From Dipteris shenzhenensis (taxonomy: Eukaryota; Polypodiophyta; Polypodiopsida; Gleicheniales): a stretch of DNA of 64,000 bases. The notes below the pieces were generated by a model. The model was not told the DNA's origin, searched no databases, and saw nothing but the letters and a program-made list of their open reading frames with translations. Below, piece after piece: positions 19,760-31,119 of the stretch. A program made the translations under genes and the position numbers. Position 1 is the stretch's first letter. Every line of letters starts with the position of its first letter. The stretch lies in NCBI GenBank assembly GCA_047967505.1, contig CM106538.1; one strand, 5' to 3'.

Positions 19760-21060
19760 ATGCACTTCATTCTCGATGGAGCATGAAGCATCAAGATTAG
19801 TTTTAAAATTGAGCATGATCCTTCATGATCGGAGGAGCATGAAGGGCCAAGCTCGGTTTTAAAACTAAGAGATTAGCCCTTCATGCTACAATATTTCATG
19901 CTCCATGGAACATGAAGGGCCAAGCTCGATTTAAAATCAAGCTTGGTTCTTCATGCTCCATTAAGCATGAAGGGCATGCTCTAGAACCAAGCTCAAATTT
20001 GAAACCAAGCTTGGCCCTTCATGCTTGATGGAGCATGCCCTTCATGCTAGATGGAGCATAAAGGACCAATCTCGGTTTTAAAATCAAGCTTGGTCCTTCA
20101 TACTCCATCCTTTCATGCTCCTTAGAGAATGAAGGGCCAAGATTGGCTTTAAAATCAAGCTTGGCTTGAGCATGAAGCACTAAGCTTGGTTTTAAGACCC
20201 AGCTTGGTTATTCTATGCCACATTGAGCATGAAAGTCTAAGCCCATTTTTGAAATAAATTTGTACCCTTCATGCTCCACACCTTTCATGTTCATTGGAGC
20301 ATGAAGGACCAAGCTCCATTTTAACATCGAACTTGGCCCTTCATGCTTTATGGAGCATATCCCATCATGGTCGATGGAGCATAAAGGGCTAAGCTAGATT
20401 TTTAAACCAAGCTTGTCCCTTAGTGCTCTATGGAGCATGAAATATTGGAGAATGAAGAGCCAAGATCAATATTAAAACCGAGCTTGGCCCTTCATGATTT
20501 ATGGAGTATGGAAGGTTGGAGCATGAAGGGCCAAGCTTGGTTTTAAAGCTGAGCTTGGCCCTTCATGCTCTATGGAGCATGGAAGGTTGGAGCGTGAAGG
20601 GAAAAGCTCGATTTTAAAACCGAGCTTGGTCCTTCAAATGCTTAATGAAGCATGCCCTTCATGATCCATGGACCATGAATGGCATGCTCCATGGAGCATA
20701 AAGGACCAAGGTTGGTTTTAAAACCAAGCTTAGCCCTTTCATGCACGGTGCATGCCCTTCATGGTCCAAACTTTCATGATCCTTAGAGCATGAAGGATCA
20801 AGCTTGGTTTTAAAACCGAGATTAACCATTTCATGTTGTACTGAGCATGAAAGGCCAAGCCCAATTTTAAAACTGAGCTTGGTTGTTCATGCTTGATGGA
20901 GCATGCCCTCCATGCTCGCGATGGAGGAGCATAAAGGGTGTGCTCCAACCTTTCATGTTCCAAGGAGCACGAAAGGTTGGAGCAATGAAGGCCAAGCTCG
21001 ATTCAAAAAACAAGCTTGGTCTTCCATTATCTATCAAGCATGGAAGGCCAGGATCGGTGA
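19760..21060. repeat. Array of about 17 palindromic units (family P1)
   Basis: Each unit is itself a near-perfect inverted repeat of about 44-64 bp. One arm reads CATGAAGGGCCAAGCTCGG, then TTTTAAAA, then the complementary arm, joined to the next unit by an ATGGAGCAT-like palindrome. I count cores at about 19800, 19855, 19925, 19995, 20071, 20150, 20188, 20245, 20315, 20398, 20468, 20540, 20612, 20714, 20807, 20864 and 21000. Spacing is mostly 65-80 bp. Transcripts from either strand would fold into a chain of hairpins. Short ORFs here are by-products of the repeats. One stray unit lies at about 35424. Confidence 0.9.
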
Positions 21061-21064
21061 GCTT

Positions 21065-22290
21065 AGTAAAAATCTTCAAATTTCAACTTCAACAAGGGTG
21101 CATGTATGCATGAAAGCACTTGCTCTAACTTGTGGGTTTTACGGGGTCTTTAGACGTTGTCAATTATTTAGTAAGAAATAATAAAAAAGAAACGCTTTGA
21201 AGACTCACAAGATCCATTAGGCTTTGCCAAGGTTCTAGCATGCTCTCACACTGACTGCAAAGCCACTGCCTTAAAAAAAACAAAACTATAATTTAAAATT
21301 GAAAGGTGAATCGGTGTGCAAAGCTTTGATGTCAACTTTTTAGGGTTTTTTTTTGCTTTATTTTTATAAACAGATCCAGTAGATGACAATCTCTTCACTA
21401 GTAGGCATAAATTCTGTTAGGTTGGCATAAAGCCCATTAGGCAGGCATAAAGCCCGTTTTACAAGCATAAAGCCCATTTCAATAGGAAAACATAATTGTT
21501 TTCACAGGCAAACCTGCTTTTCTGGCAAATGGCTTTTTGGATAGCAAAATTTTTTTCTGGGCAACTTCAGTAGTTAACAAGTGAATTGGCTCTAGCACCT
21601 TGCTCTCACAAACTTTGGCATTTGAAAGGGCCCATGGATGCCTAAAGTTGTAGACCGCGATTTGACACTTCTCCCGAAATTAATTATCCAATCCATGCTT
21701 AAGTTTAGAATTTTGTAGTGCAGTCACACCAGTAATAATACATCAGAATCCGGATGTCCAAGATGTAAACTCGGTTGTTTGCATCCTCTTGTAGCTCATG
21801 GGATTCTTTGGGGGCTTTACTCGGCCTTTTCTTGTGTCTCCTCAGTCCCTACAAAGCTTCAACAGTAGTTAACAAGTGAATCGGCTCTAAAGCCTTGCTC
21901 ACAAACAAACACAGGAGACCTGGATGAGTGACTGGAAAGCTAGAAGTGACTTGAAGACTTGTAGCTGGAGAAAGTCAGACAATCATTCTAGGGAGAGCTC
22001 AAGCATGGACGGAGAGTGGAGCCCTTGAATTGATTTACAGCCATGTCGGAGGGGGGTAAAAAGCACACACAAGCTAAAAGCTAAAAATCCAACATCCATC
22101 TAAAAGTAGGTTTATAAATTCCTTAAAAACTAAGAATAATCACAAAACTCCCACTCAACTCGATCCTAAAGCAGTGCCTCTAAGACAGCCATTGCTAATA
22201 AAGTGGCAAATTTGAAATTCAAATTTTAAAATTGCCACTCCATGCAAATTCAAATTGTAAACTTTTAAAATGTTTTAATTATCATATTTA
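21065..22290. repeat. Non-coding stretch with two short repeats
   Basis: GGCATAAAGCCC-type units are repeated three times at 21423-21478. A 45-bp block around TAGTTAACAAGTGAATTGGC at 21568-21612 recurs at 21862-21906. No gene is evident. This separates the palindromic array from the Penelope-like element. Confidence 0.5.
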
Positions 22291-22295
22291 GCTCT

Positions 22296-22490
22296 GTGTG
22301 AGAGAGAGAGAGAGAGAGATCACACACACACAGATACACTGGCTACATACACTTAAATACACAAACACATGCACATATTTACTCACACACATGCTCACAC
22401 ACATATGCACGCACACACACATGCACACGCTCACACACACATGCACACATGTGTGCACACACACACACATGTGTGCACACACACACACAT
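22296..22490. repeat. (GA)n then (CA)n microsatellite
   Basis: A GAGA run is followed by CA-rich repeats interrupted by CATG, GCTC and TTACATACAC-like units. The same composite microsatellite recurs at 26270-26430 as part of the flanking repeat of the Penelope-like element. Confidence 0.9.
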
Positions 22491-23683
22491 GCTTATTATT
22501 TGGTCACATAACCACACATACATACACTATTACCCCTAATACAATATTCATTTTATTAACTTTTTGTGTCGATATGATGCAGCTTACCTAGTGGATTTGG
22601 TACCAGTATTTCTTTGTATTGAGAAGGTTACCATATTTAAACATCAAAGTAACAAGCAACTTCTTTTGGTTGGATCCCTTTTGTATCTGCCTTTGTACTT
22701 TACAATTCTAGACATGATAATTGCTCCAAAGACTCAATGCCAACTTACAATTTTAATAGTTGAAGGTGTGCGTATAGATCAATATGGCTATTTTGAAAAG
22801 CTTCTTAGTGCAAATGTGGTTGGACCTTTAATTACCCTATTTATTTGGCTCTTTAAACATACCGTATGCTTTCATATTGATCTAACCCCTTCATTTTAAG
22901 TATGGGATAAGGTTGACGGAACTACTATGCGGTGCCATTACTTGTTCACGAGCTAACTATCTAAACCCCCTACTTGCCTCTATCCTCCCTTGTCACGACT
23001 TCTATTATGACCTCTAGATACCTTTAGTCCCTATCTTCCTAAGATTGGACTATAATGGATCCCCTTTACATGCAACCAACATCATAGCCTCCCTTTATGC
23101 AATGGCATCGACTCAGGTACTTTGGCCTTGCACTCTTGATTCTTGCTTGCCATCAATATCTAATTTTCTTGTTCTTACACATTAAATGTCTCTTCGGTTA
23201 TTATTTGCAAGCTTTTTTGCATTCTTTCAAATGGTTGACAATAAGCTCTAGGGATTGTATCTACCGTGTGACTACCTTCGGTTTCTTTGCTTTTGGTTCT
23301 TTGATTGCTTTGGCATCATTCGGTTGCTTGTTGCGATACATTTGCATACTAGCATGACTCTGATCACGATGAAAATCCAACCTTGGTTGGTCCCTCTGGT
23401 ACTTGGTTATGCTGTTAGTGGTGTCATAGTCATTGTAACGTAGTCCTTTGATTTGGCTTACCATCGCATGTTACGTGCCTAACCATCAATCACGTGATGG
23501 TGATTTGCTTTTGCTGAGCGCTTTGGCAATAGTATTTACAGTTGGTCATGGCTTGCTTTCACGGGTTTTGAGTGACGTTGATGATTGTTGATTGCTACTA
23601 CTGTGTGGTTCCCAACTCCATATATTGCATGCCTCTCTTGCATTGGAACTTGGACCTTTACTTACCTATGTAATCTTTGTAGC
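22320..23683 (+). repeat. Left pseudo-LTR of Penelope-like element
   Basis: About 1.36 kb, collinear with 26283-27672. Strong shared blocks include TGGTTGGATCCCTTTTGTAT, GCTCCAAAGACTCAATGCCA, TTGAAAAGCTTCTTAGTGCA and the CACGTGATGGTGATT region near 23490. The 111-codon frame at 22564-22899 is partly conserved between the copies but has no known domain. Confidence 0.8.
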
Positions 23684-23699
23684 TCGCTACTAGTTATGC

Positions 23700-26140
23700 A
23701 TGCTTTGCTTTGGGAGTAATGTGGTAGATGGACATTGGACATAGACCCTTTGAAATGCTCTAGTTTGGCACTCATTGCTAGAACAAAGAGACGTGTCAAT
23801 CAAGATAAAATCCGAGAACCCAAAAATTTTCTCAAGAACCGTTGGAACACTTTTAGACCTTTCCTCAAGTGTCAATCCAAAAAAATCTAACCCAAATTCC
23901 TCCTGCTCGGCTTCTATCATTTGGTTTGATCATCTTCTGTGGTACGTTTTTCAGAACCTTCCCCACTTTTTTCCGTTTTCTTTCGGACCAGCTCTTGTTT
24001 ATGCTTTTATTGGTTGGGTTGCCTCTTTCCCTTCTAAAATTCGAACATCTATCTTGGTTTACTTTTGGTTCCATGAGTATATGTTAGAAGTAGCTTGCAA
24101 CTTAGCTCTATATACCCTCAACTTCCCCCTGCTTCCTTAGTTGCCCAACACCCTTATCTCCAATACAATCAAGTCAATTCTCAAACCAACCAAGGGCAAG
24201 GATTATAAAAGACTCTCCATTACTTCTAGCTCTATGGCATCCACATCAAAGAAGCCACCAATGTTTTGTGGGTTTGAAAAGTTCAGTGATATGACTAAAG
24301 CACTTGACTTCAATATCGAATATGATCAGGTAAGAATTCTTACTAAAAACTCTAATGGCTTACTTATGCTCAATGAAAAGAAAACTAGAACTAAAAGATT
24401 TATTCATCTTCTTTTTGTTAATAAAATTTTTGACTTCATTTCACTTGAAAAAGTGTTTTTAGAAGTCTTGGAGAGATTTAACATTAATAAAACTTTTTTT
24501 GCATTTAATATTGGCTTTAGTATTTGAAGGATATGGTACCCACATTTTATCAATTGACCCTACCTTATGTAGACATCCTTGCCTACATTATTTTATGAGA
24601 AAAGGTCTGAACCACATTCCTCAAGTTCCCATTAACCCATATCTTGCCACTAAGGAATTAAAAACTGCTTGGTCAAAACTATGCAACTAGATGTGCATAA
24701 ATGAAATTATTGACCACCATAGTTTTATTAGAAACATTGTCTTAAGGGACTTCAGTAACCTTTTTCCCAATCATAGGTTTAATCAAGAACCATGGTTCCA
24801 AGACCCCAATATTATGGATGAAATCAGATATCTCCATGACTACCTTTTCATTTGTGGCTTGGACAAATTAGCCCAAACCCCTACTTTCATCTGTAAGTCT
24901 CTCATTAGAAGCTTAGCCCTTCAATGACTTAATTCCCCTGGATTTTTGCTTTCCACCCACTAATGAAGAAGAAATTGCTAATCTTGTTACAATGTTTTCT
25001 CAACCCTTTGATATTAACATCCCTACTTGCTCTTCTATCCCATACATTATCATGGGTACTTATAAAATTCACAAAAATTCCTTTAGATGGCTAATAATGC
25101 TCATAATTGCATATTCTCAAACATTACTGCTCGTATTACTAAACTAATTAAAGCCTTAGATATTGGTATACAAGAATATATGAAAAGGCTACACAAAGAT
25201 TTATTTACCTTTTCACGGGTTAGTACTAATGCATAATGGATTATCCAAAACCAATATGATTTCCTTGTAAACTTGCCTAAACACATGTACTCTATTTTTA
25301 CATTTGATATTACCTCATGTAATGAAGCTATCCCACATCAAGGACCCAATGGTCTTATCGAATCACTCCATAATTTCATTATAATTACATAAACCCTTGG
25401 CTATTGTGATTTCAAAAAACATAGAGAATATTTTCTGTTAACCAAAAAAATCAAAGAATGTAGTCTTACTTTCAATAATCTCATTTCGTTAAATACCTTT
25501 GTTTTAGATAATTGCTTCTCTAAACATGGGGATAGGATGTATATACAAACTAAGGGTATCCTCATGGGATATTCTTGTTCACCCTTTTGGTGTAATGTTT
25601 ACATGGCATGGTTTGAATTATAGTTTATTCAAAAACTCTCTAAACTAAAACAAAGGGATATGCTTAAATCTTTCCGTTTATCATTTTGGTATATGGATGA
25701 TCTTGCATTTGTTAATAATGATTTTATCATAAAATTCCTTTCTCATAATAACCCTATTGATCCTAATGACCCATATTGTATATACCCTTTGGATATTATT
25801 AATATAAAACCCATTTATGACACTTGTGCTACCACTTTTCTCAATACTTCCATTACACTTATCAGACCATTTATTGGTGCCTTTGAAACATGCACATGTT
25901 GGAAGAAGGATAACTTACCTTGCCCAAATATTTCTTCATTCATGCAAATAGTAATAGGCCTAAAAATTGTGCCAATAAAGTTTGTATTTCACAAGTCTTA
26001 CCACTTTTATATAATGCATGCCATTTCACTTGTGCCTATATTGATCTTCTCAGATTCATTCATCTTTTTGGAAAAAATGGATTTAAAACATTTATTACTA
26101 CAAAAAATATTAGGCTTTTTAAAAAAATAATAAGTTTCAA
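23700..26140 (+). pseudogene. Penelope-like reverse transcriptase, degenerate
   Basis: Blocks run in Penelope order across frameshifts and stops. RKGLNHIPQVPINPYLATKE (24600-24660) is the N-terminal region. CGLDKLAQTPTFICKSLI (24855-24908) is the DKxxxxxxxxCK motif. PYIIMGTYKIHKNSFRW (25040-25090) is the Y-KIHK box. SIFTFDITSCNEAIPH (25287-25335) is catalytic motif A. MYIQTKGILMGYSCSPFWCN with VYMAWFE (25540-25617) is the QxxGxxMGxxxxPxxxN box. SFWYMDDLAFVNN holds the catalytic YMDD at 25690-25701. The SQVLPLLYNACHF segment (25995-26035) matches the thumb end. The form resembles the animal and protist Naiad/Hydra-type RTs. A 128-codon frame at 24141-24527 may be the N-terminal extension. The RNA would be reverse transcribed by target priming. 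Confidence 0.72.
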
Positions 26141-26271
26141 GGGTTGAAGTTTGACATCAATCAACTTATTAAACTTTTAAGTGGGGGACAAGTTCCACTT
26201 AGTGGGCTTACTCCCCACTACGTGGACCTTCCCCTAGGGATGTGGGTGGGTGCGTGCGCACATGCACGCAT

Positions 26272-26274
<3 letters not shown>

Positions 26275-26337
<63 letters not shown>

Positions 26338-26430
26338 TGGCTACATACACTTACATACACAAACACATGCACATATTTACTCACACACATGCTCACACGC
26401 ACGTACACACACACACACACACACATGCTT
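26275..26430. repeat. (CA)n microsatellite inside the right pseudo-LTR
   Basis: A long pure CA run followed by the same interrupted CA units found at 22320-22490. The pure run is expanded relative to the left copy. Confidence 0.95.
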
Positions 26431-27672
26431 ATTATTTGGTCGCATGACCACACATACACACTGTTACCCCTAATACAATATGCATTTTATTAAATTTTTG
26501 TGTTGGTATGATGCAACTTACCTAGTGGATTTGGTAGTAGCATTTCTTTGTACGGAGAAGATTGCTGTTTTCAAACATCAAAGTAACAGGCAACTTCTTT
26601 TGGTTGGATCCCTTTTGTATCTGCCTTTAATTAATCAACCCCAATTTTTAACGTTTGGCACCTTGTCAATTTTTGAAACTGCATAATCTTTTGTACTTTA
26701 CAATTCTAGACATGATAATTGCTCCAAAGACTCAATGCCAACTTACAATTTTAATAGTTGAAGGTGTGTGTATAGATCAATATGGCTATTTTGAAAAGCT
26801 TCTTAGTGCAAATGTGGTTCGACCTTTAATTACCCTATTTATTTGGCTCTTTAAACATACTGTACGCTTTCATATTGATCTACCCCCTCATTTTAAGTAT
26901 GGGATAGGGTTGATGGAACTACTTTGTGGTGCCATTACTTGTTGACAAGCTAACTATCTAAATACCCCCCACTTGCCTCTATCCTCCCCTGTCGTCTCAC
27001 AACTTCTCTTGCTACCTCTAGCTACCTTTAGTCCCTATCTCGCTAAGCTTGGACTATAATCCATTCCCTTTGAATGCAACCAACATTGTAGCCTCCCTTT
27101 ACGCAATGGCATCGACTCATATACTTTGGCCTTGCACTCTCAATTCTTGCTCACCCTCGATATCTACTTTTCTTGTTCTTACACATTAAACGTCTCTTAT
27201 TATTTGCAAGCTTTTTTGCATTCTTTCAAATGGTTGATAGTAAGCTCTAGGGATTGTATCTACCGTGTGACTACCTTCGGTTTCTTTGCTTTTGGTCTTT
27301 TGATCGCTTTGGCATTATTCGGTTGCTTGTTGTGATACATTTGTGTACTAGCATGACTATGATCACGATGAAAATCCAGCCTTGGCCGGTCCCTTTGGTG
27401 CTTAGCTGTGCTATTAGTGGTCGCATAGTCGTTGTAATGTAGCCCTTTGAGTCCGCTTACTGTCGCATGTTACGTACCTAACCATCAGTCACGTGATGGT
27501 GATTCGCTTCTTGTTGAGCGCTTTGGAAATAGTATTTACAGTTGGTCGTGGCTTGCTTTCACGGGTTTTGAGTGACATTGATGATTGTTGATTGCTACTG
27601 CCGTGTGGTTCCCAACTCCATATACTCCATGCCTCTCTTGTGTTGGAACGTTTACCTATGTAATCTTTGTTT
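26283..27672 (+). repeat. Right pseudo-LTR / 3' region of Penelope-like element
   Basis: Collinear with 22320-23683. It directly follows the RT ORF end (about 26145) after a short segment containing a GTGGGG/CCCCAC inverted repeat (26182-26222). It carries a 65-bp block at 26625-26690 absent from the left copy, which there looks like a deletion between short CTTT repeats. Confidence 0.8.
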
Positions 27673-27679
27673 TTGCTTG

Positions 27680-28570
27680 CCCCTAATAGGTTCTAACCCT
27701 TTCTTTTAACTTGCTCCTATTATATGACATTTACTAGCCTTGGTTCTTGTATGTTTGATGAGTATTATTCGTGACATCAATGACAAGTAGGGGAAGAATG
27801 CTTGGATACCTGGCACCCATTCAATAACCAGTAAAAGTTATAAATTTCATTATTGTCTAGTTGGTTGGCAAGTATAGTTCTTCCATCCTCGAATAATTGT
27901 TATCAAGTGCATGACTACCTTGGCTACCCCTTGAAGATACATTGTTATCTCTTTTGGATTTCATAAAAAATCAATATTTTTTTTTTCTGCACATCAGCAA
28001 TGATCAATATAATGTTTGGAGTACATGTATCTTTTCTAATTTAAATTCCTATTTCAATTATTGGTCCTATTTCTAATATACCCAATTATAATCCCTCTAA
28101 TTTTCCCCTGACCACCAATGCCCTTTACACCATTAAACTATACCTAATATTGTTTTTTGGTAATAAGTTACGTATTGCATCTCATTTTTTCTCGGACCCG
28201 CTTTTATAATCCCCTTTCATAATTATTTACATATACTTATAATGATTCCCTAGGCCCCCTTTCATAATTACTTAAAGTATGCATAACAATAAATGTTACT
28301 TATTACTCATTGTCAATGTACTATCTTATATTAATCCCATACACTAAATATCTCCTTAACACTCTCTTATTATAATACCCTCGTTAATTTTCTTTCTCTC
28401 ACTTTCTCAATTGTTTCTAACCCCCTAATTATGGTCCCCTTAACCCACTCTCTTTAAAACTACTTTTACCCTAACCAACTTCTAATTTAAAACCCAAAAA
28501 CCCCCCTCAGCATAATCTCCCACAAACATTTTTAAAACCTTAACCACTAACTAAGTTCCACTTAACCCAT
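27680..28570. other. AT-rich and pyrimidine-rich spacer, nothing recognised
   Basis: No ORF or repeat partner is visible. It runs up to the target-site flank of copia copy C. Confidence 0.4.
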
Positions 28571-28577
28571 ACAAAAT

Positions 28578-29302
28578 TGTAAGAAAACAATACAACGTCT
28601 GTGCTCAACAGATAACAGGATCTCGTATGCAAGAGAGAAAAGCCAATAGTATGGAGAATCAAAAACTTGATTACTGTAAAAGTGATACAATATATGGTGC
28701 TGCATCCCAGCCATGCGCTCTTGTGAGAGAAGCTTCGATGGTGTGCTGGAAACAATAGAGGACGGATGTTGGATGCTAAAGAATCAGGGTTGCTATAGCC
28801 AATGATAATAATGGGCTTCATAGTCTTGCTCTTATATAGCCACCAATCGTAGTCAGTTAGACCCAATTAGGAGACCGACCCAGTCCACCCAAACTAGCCG
28901 ACTGGAGGTTGGTCCCGAAATAGGCCACCAACCACATGATAGAACCGTGGTGCAGAATAGAGCAACTAACCTACGGTCTCTGTTCGGCCCATAGCCATCC
29001 ATGATCATCTGGGGCTCCAAATGAGCCTCACAGTGGGCTACCCTAGGAAATGCCCCATCTACCCTCAGTGCAGTCAAACATGGGATGCCTTCCTGCACTT
29101 GCATGTAGCCTAGTTGGCAGTGTGCCAACTCTATCTGAAGCCGTCTAGCCATCAAGCCACACATGGCCCCCATTTGGTGTCCAAACCAAGACCTACCAGA
29201 TAATTGAGGTACTCAAATACCTTCTCCTCATATGGGGGGCTTACAAGTAGAGTTAGCTGGTTCCCATGTAGTTACACGAGAGTGGAGCATTGATATCTAA
29301 CA
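28578..29302 (-). repeat. 3' LTR of copia copy C
   Basis: 725 bp. It begins TGTTAGATATCAATGC on the minus strand and ends TTTTCTTACA, matching the 690-bp LTR of copy D at both ends. A C-rich stretch at 29303-29310 on the plus strand is the complement of the polypurine tract. Confidence 0.9.
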
Positions 29303-29332
29303 CCCCCCCTCAATGTCCACCCGCAAGTGAAC

Positions 29333-30145
29333 TTACTTTTTCGGCCCAATGCCAAGTCTATGAAGATGCTTCTCCATCAAGTCTCTTCTTAGAGCCTTTG
29401 TGAAGATGTCTACAGCATTCTCTATAGTCGGACAGTACACCAAGTCGACCTCTCCATCCATGATGAGCTCGCGTACAAAGTGATATTGAATCTCAATGTG
29501 TTTTTTGCGAGCGTGGAACATAGGGTTCCTTGCAATCTCCATGCAACTCTAATTGTCACATGATAACTGCGTAGGCTTGTTCTGCACTGTACCCATGTCC
29601 ACTAAAATCCTCCTCAACCACACTACCTCACAAGAAGCAAAACATGTTGATTTGTACTCAGCCTCGGTAGAAGAAAGAGCGACTGTAGGTTGCTTCTTGC
29701 TGACCCACGACACAGCTCCAGATCCAAGTGAGAAATAGTAACCTGTCACTGATCTCCTGCTATCCATGTCTCCTGCCCAATCCGAGTCATAGAATTCGGT
29801 CAAGATGTTGCCCTTGGTATAGGTGATGCCATAATCAAGTCTACCTTTGATGTATTTTAGCACCTGCATCTTTGCCCTCCAATGGTTCTCCCAGGGCTTA
29901 TTGGAAAACATGCTTAGTATACCAATCGCAAAGCTAATGTCCGGCCGCATGTTGCACAAGTAAATCAAGCTGCCCACAAGCCTTCTATACTTCACTTCGT
30001 CCACCAGTGGTGATGAATCTTCGTTTGAGAGCTTCATGTCAACCTCCATAGGGGTACCAACTGTCTTGCACTCAGCCATGCCAAATGCCTTCAGTATCTC
30101 TCCAGCATACTTCAGCTGTGAGATGACCTGTTTGGCTCTTGCCAA
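29333..30145 (-). pseudogene. Copia C RNase H region
   Basis: A 198-codon frame (30145-29549) runs from SQLKYAGEILKAFGMAECKT through GSLIYLCNMRPDISFAIGIL to the RNase H motifs YDSDWAGDMDSRRSVTGYYF and LSSTEAEYKSTCFASCEVVW. After a stop at 29549 it continues in frame with SCMEIARNPMFHARKKHIEI and VDIFTKALRRDLMEKHLHRL, ending GIGPKK at 29333, the normal copia C-terminus. The catalytic Asp of DSDW, the Glu of STEAEY and the Asp of CDN are all retained. Only the single stop separates the two pieces. Confidence 0.92.
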
Positions 30146-30149
30146 ACTT

Positions 30150-30800
30150 CAATCCCCAAACAGAAATGCATGAGTCCACGGTCTGTCATTTCAAACTCTC
30201 TCTTCCTAGCAAATTCTTTGTCTACGAGATCTTCTCTTCATGGTTCCTTGTTATGACAAGGTCGTCCACGTAAAGGACCATGATCATACACCTACCTCCT
30301 TCTCTATAGTTATACAAATTTGCATCAGATGGGATCCTCCTGAACCTATTTTGCAGAAAGTAGGCAATCCACTGTTACCATGCTCGTGGGGCCTGTTTCA
30401 GCTCGTAAAGTGCCTTCTTCAGTTTACAGACTTTACCTTCTGAATTGGGGATCACAAAACCTGGTAATTGTTCCATGTATACCTCCTCCTTGAGATCTCT
30501 ATTCAAAAAGGCGGATTTTACATCCATCTAAAACACGGGCCAACTTTCTTGTGCTGCTATAGCCAAAACACTGTGAATTGTGGTTAGTCGAGCTGTGGGA
30601 GAAAAAGTATCCTGATAATCAAAACCATGTACCTGTGCGAATCCTTTTACCACGATCCTTATCCAGCGTGCCATTGGACTTGTACTTGGTCTTGTACACC
30701 CACTTGGTTCCGATTACCTTGCGTTTTGGTGGTCGATCCACAAGGTCCCAAGTGTTGTTCTTCATTATGGAGCCATACTCTGACTACATAGCCTCCATCC
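30150..30800 (-). pseudogene. Copia C reverse transcriptase, frameshifted
   Basis: The minus strand carries NNTWDLVDRPPKRKVIGTKWV at about 30755-30690 and the catalytic LYVDDLVIT with YVDD at 30272-30261. Copy D has uninterrupted equivalents in the same order (60134-60760). In copy C the block is split over several frames, and part of the KARLIGKGFAQVHG region is lost. The enzyme would copy element RNA inside the particle but cannot be made from this copy. Confidence 0.85.
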
Positions 30801-31119
30801 ACCTATCATCACCCTGTGCCTCTTCAAGACACTTGGGTTCTTCAGCACGAATCACCTCTGTCATCAAAGCGTCATTGACCAAGTGTTCCTGCACCCTTCT
30901 TTGCTCCTCTAATCTCTTGGACCGGCGGTGTTCAGATGGTTCCTCCTCAATGGCTAGAGGTTGTCTATCATCCAAAAGCTACTTTACCCACTTTGGAAAT
31001 GGCCATTGCCATTGTGGTTCCACAGGCTCTTCTTCCTCTTCTTTATCTTGAATCCTCCCAAGCACCGTTGGGGGAGTTCAGTCTGTTGTTGGTGATTGTA
31101 TTGGATGGATATCCTGGTC

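Larger units (their letters stand above)
22320..27672 (+). mobile_element. Penelope-like retroelement with pseudo-LTR direct repeats
   Basis: A degenerate RT ORF (about 24141-26140) lies between two direct repeats, 22320-23683 and 26283-27672, both starting in the composite CA microsatellite. The RT type is neither LTR-retrotransposon nor LINE but Penelope-like. Penelope-like elements characteristically occur as partial head-to-tail tandems in which a 5'-truncated upstream copy creates a pseudo-LTR. Here the left repeat would be the 3' end of an upstream truncated copy, and the right one the 3' untranslated region of the copy carrying the ORF. The repeats differ by scattered substitutions plus a 65-bp segment (26625-26690) that is missing from the left copy. 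I found no clear GIY-YIG endonuclease domain. Confidence 0.65.

Noticed and set aside
19760-21060. CRISPR array
   Set aside because: Plant nuclear context; the units are contiguous palindromes without unique spacers.
20739-21181. Overlapping frames on both strands in the palindromic array
   Set aside because: They follow from palindromic repeats and share no family.
22288-22591. Long Thr/His- or Cys/Val-rich open frames over CA/TG repeats (also 26208-26493 and 49940-50512)
   Set aside because: They are translations of dinucleotide microsatellites with no non-repeat coding content.
30240-30443. Plus-strand frames across copia C
   Set aside because: They are antisense shadows of the RT region, which reads on the minus strand.
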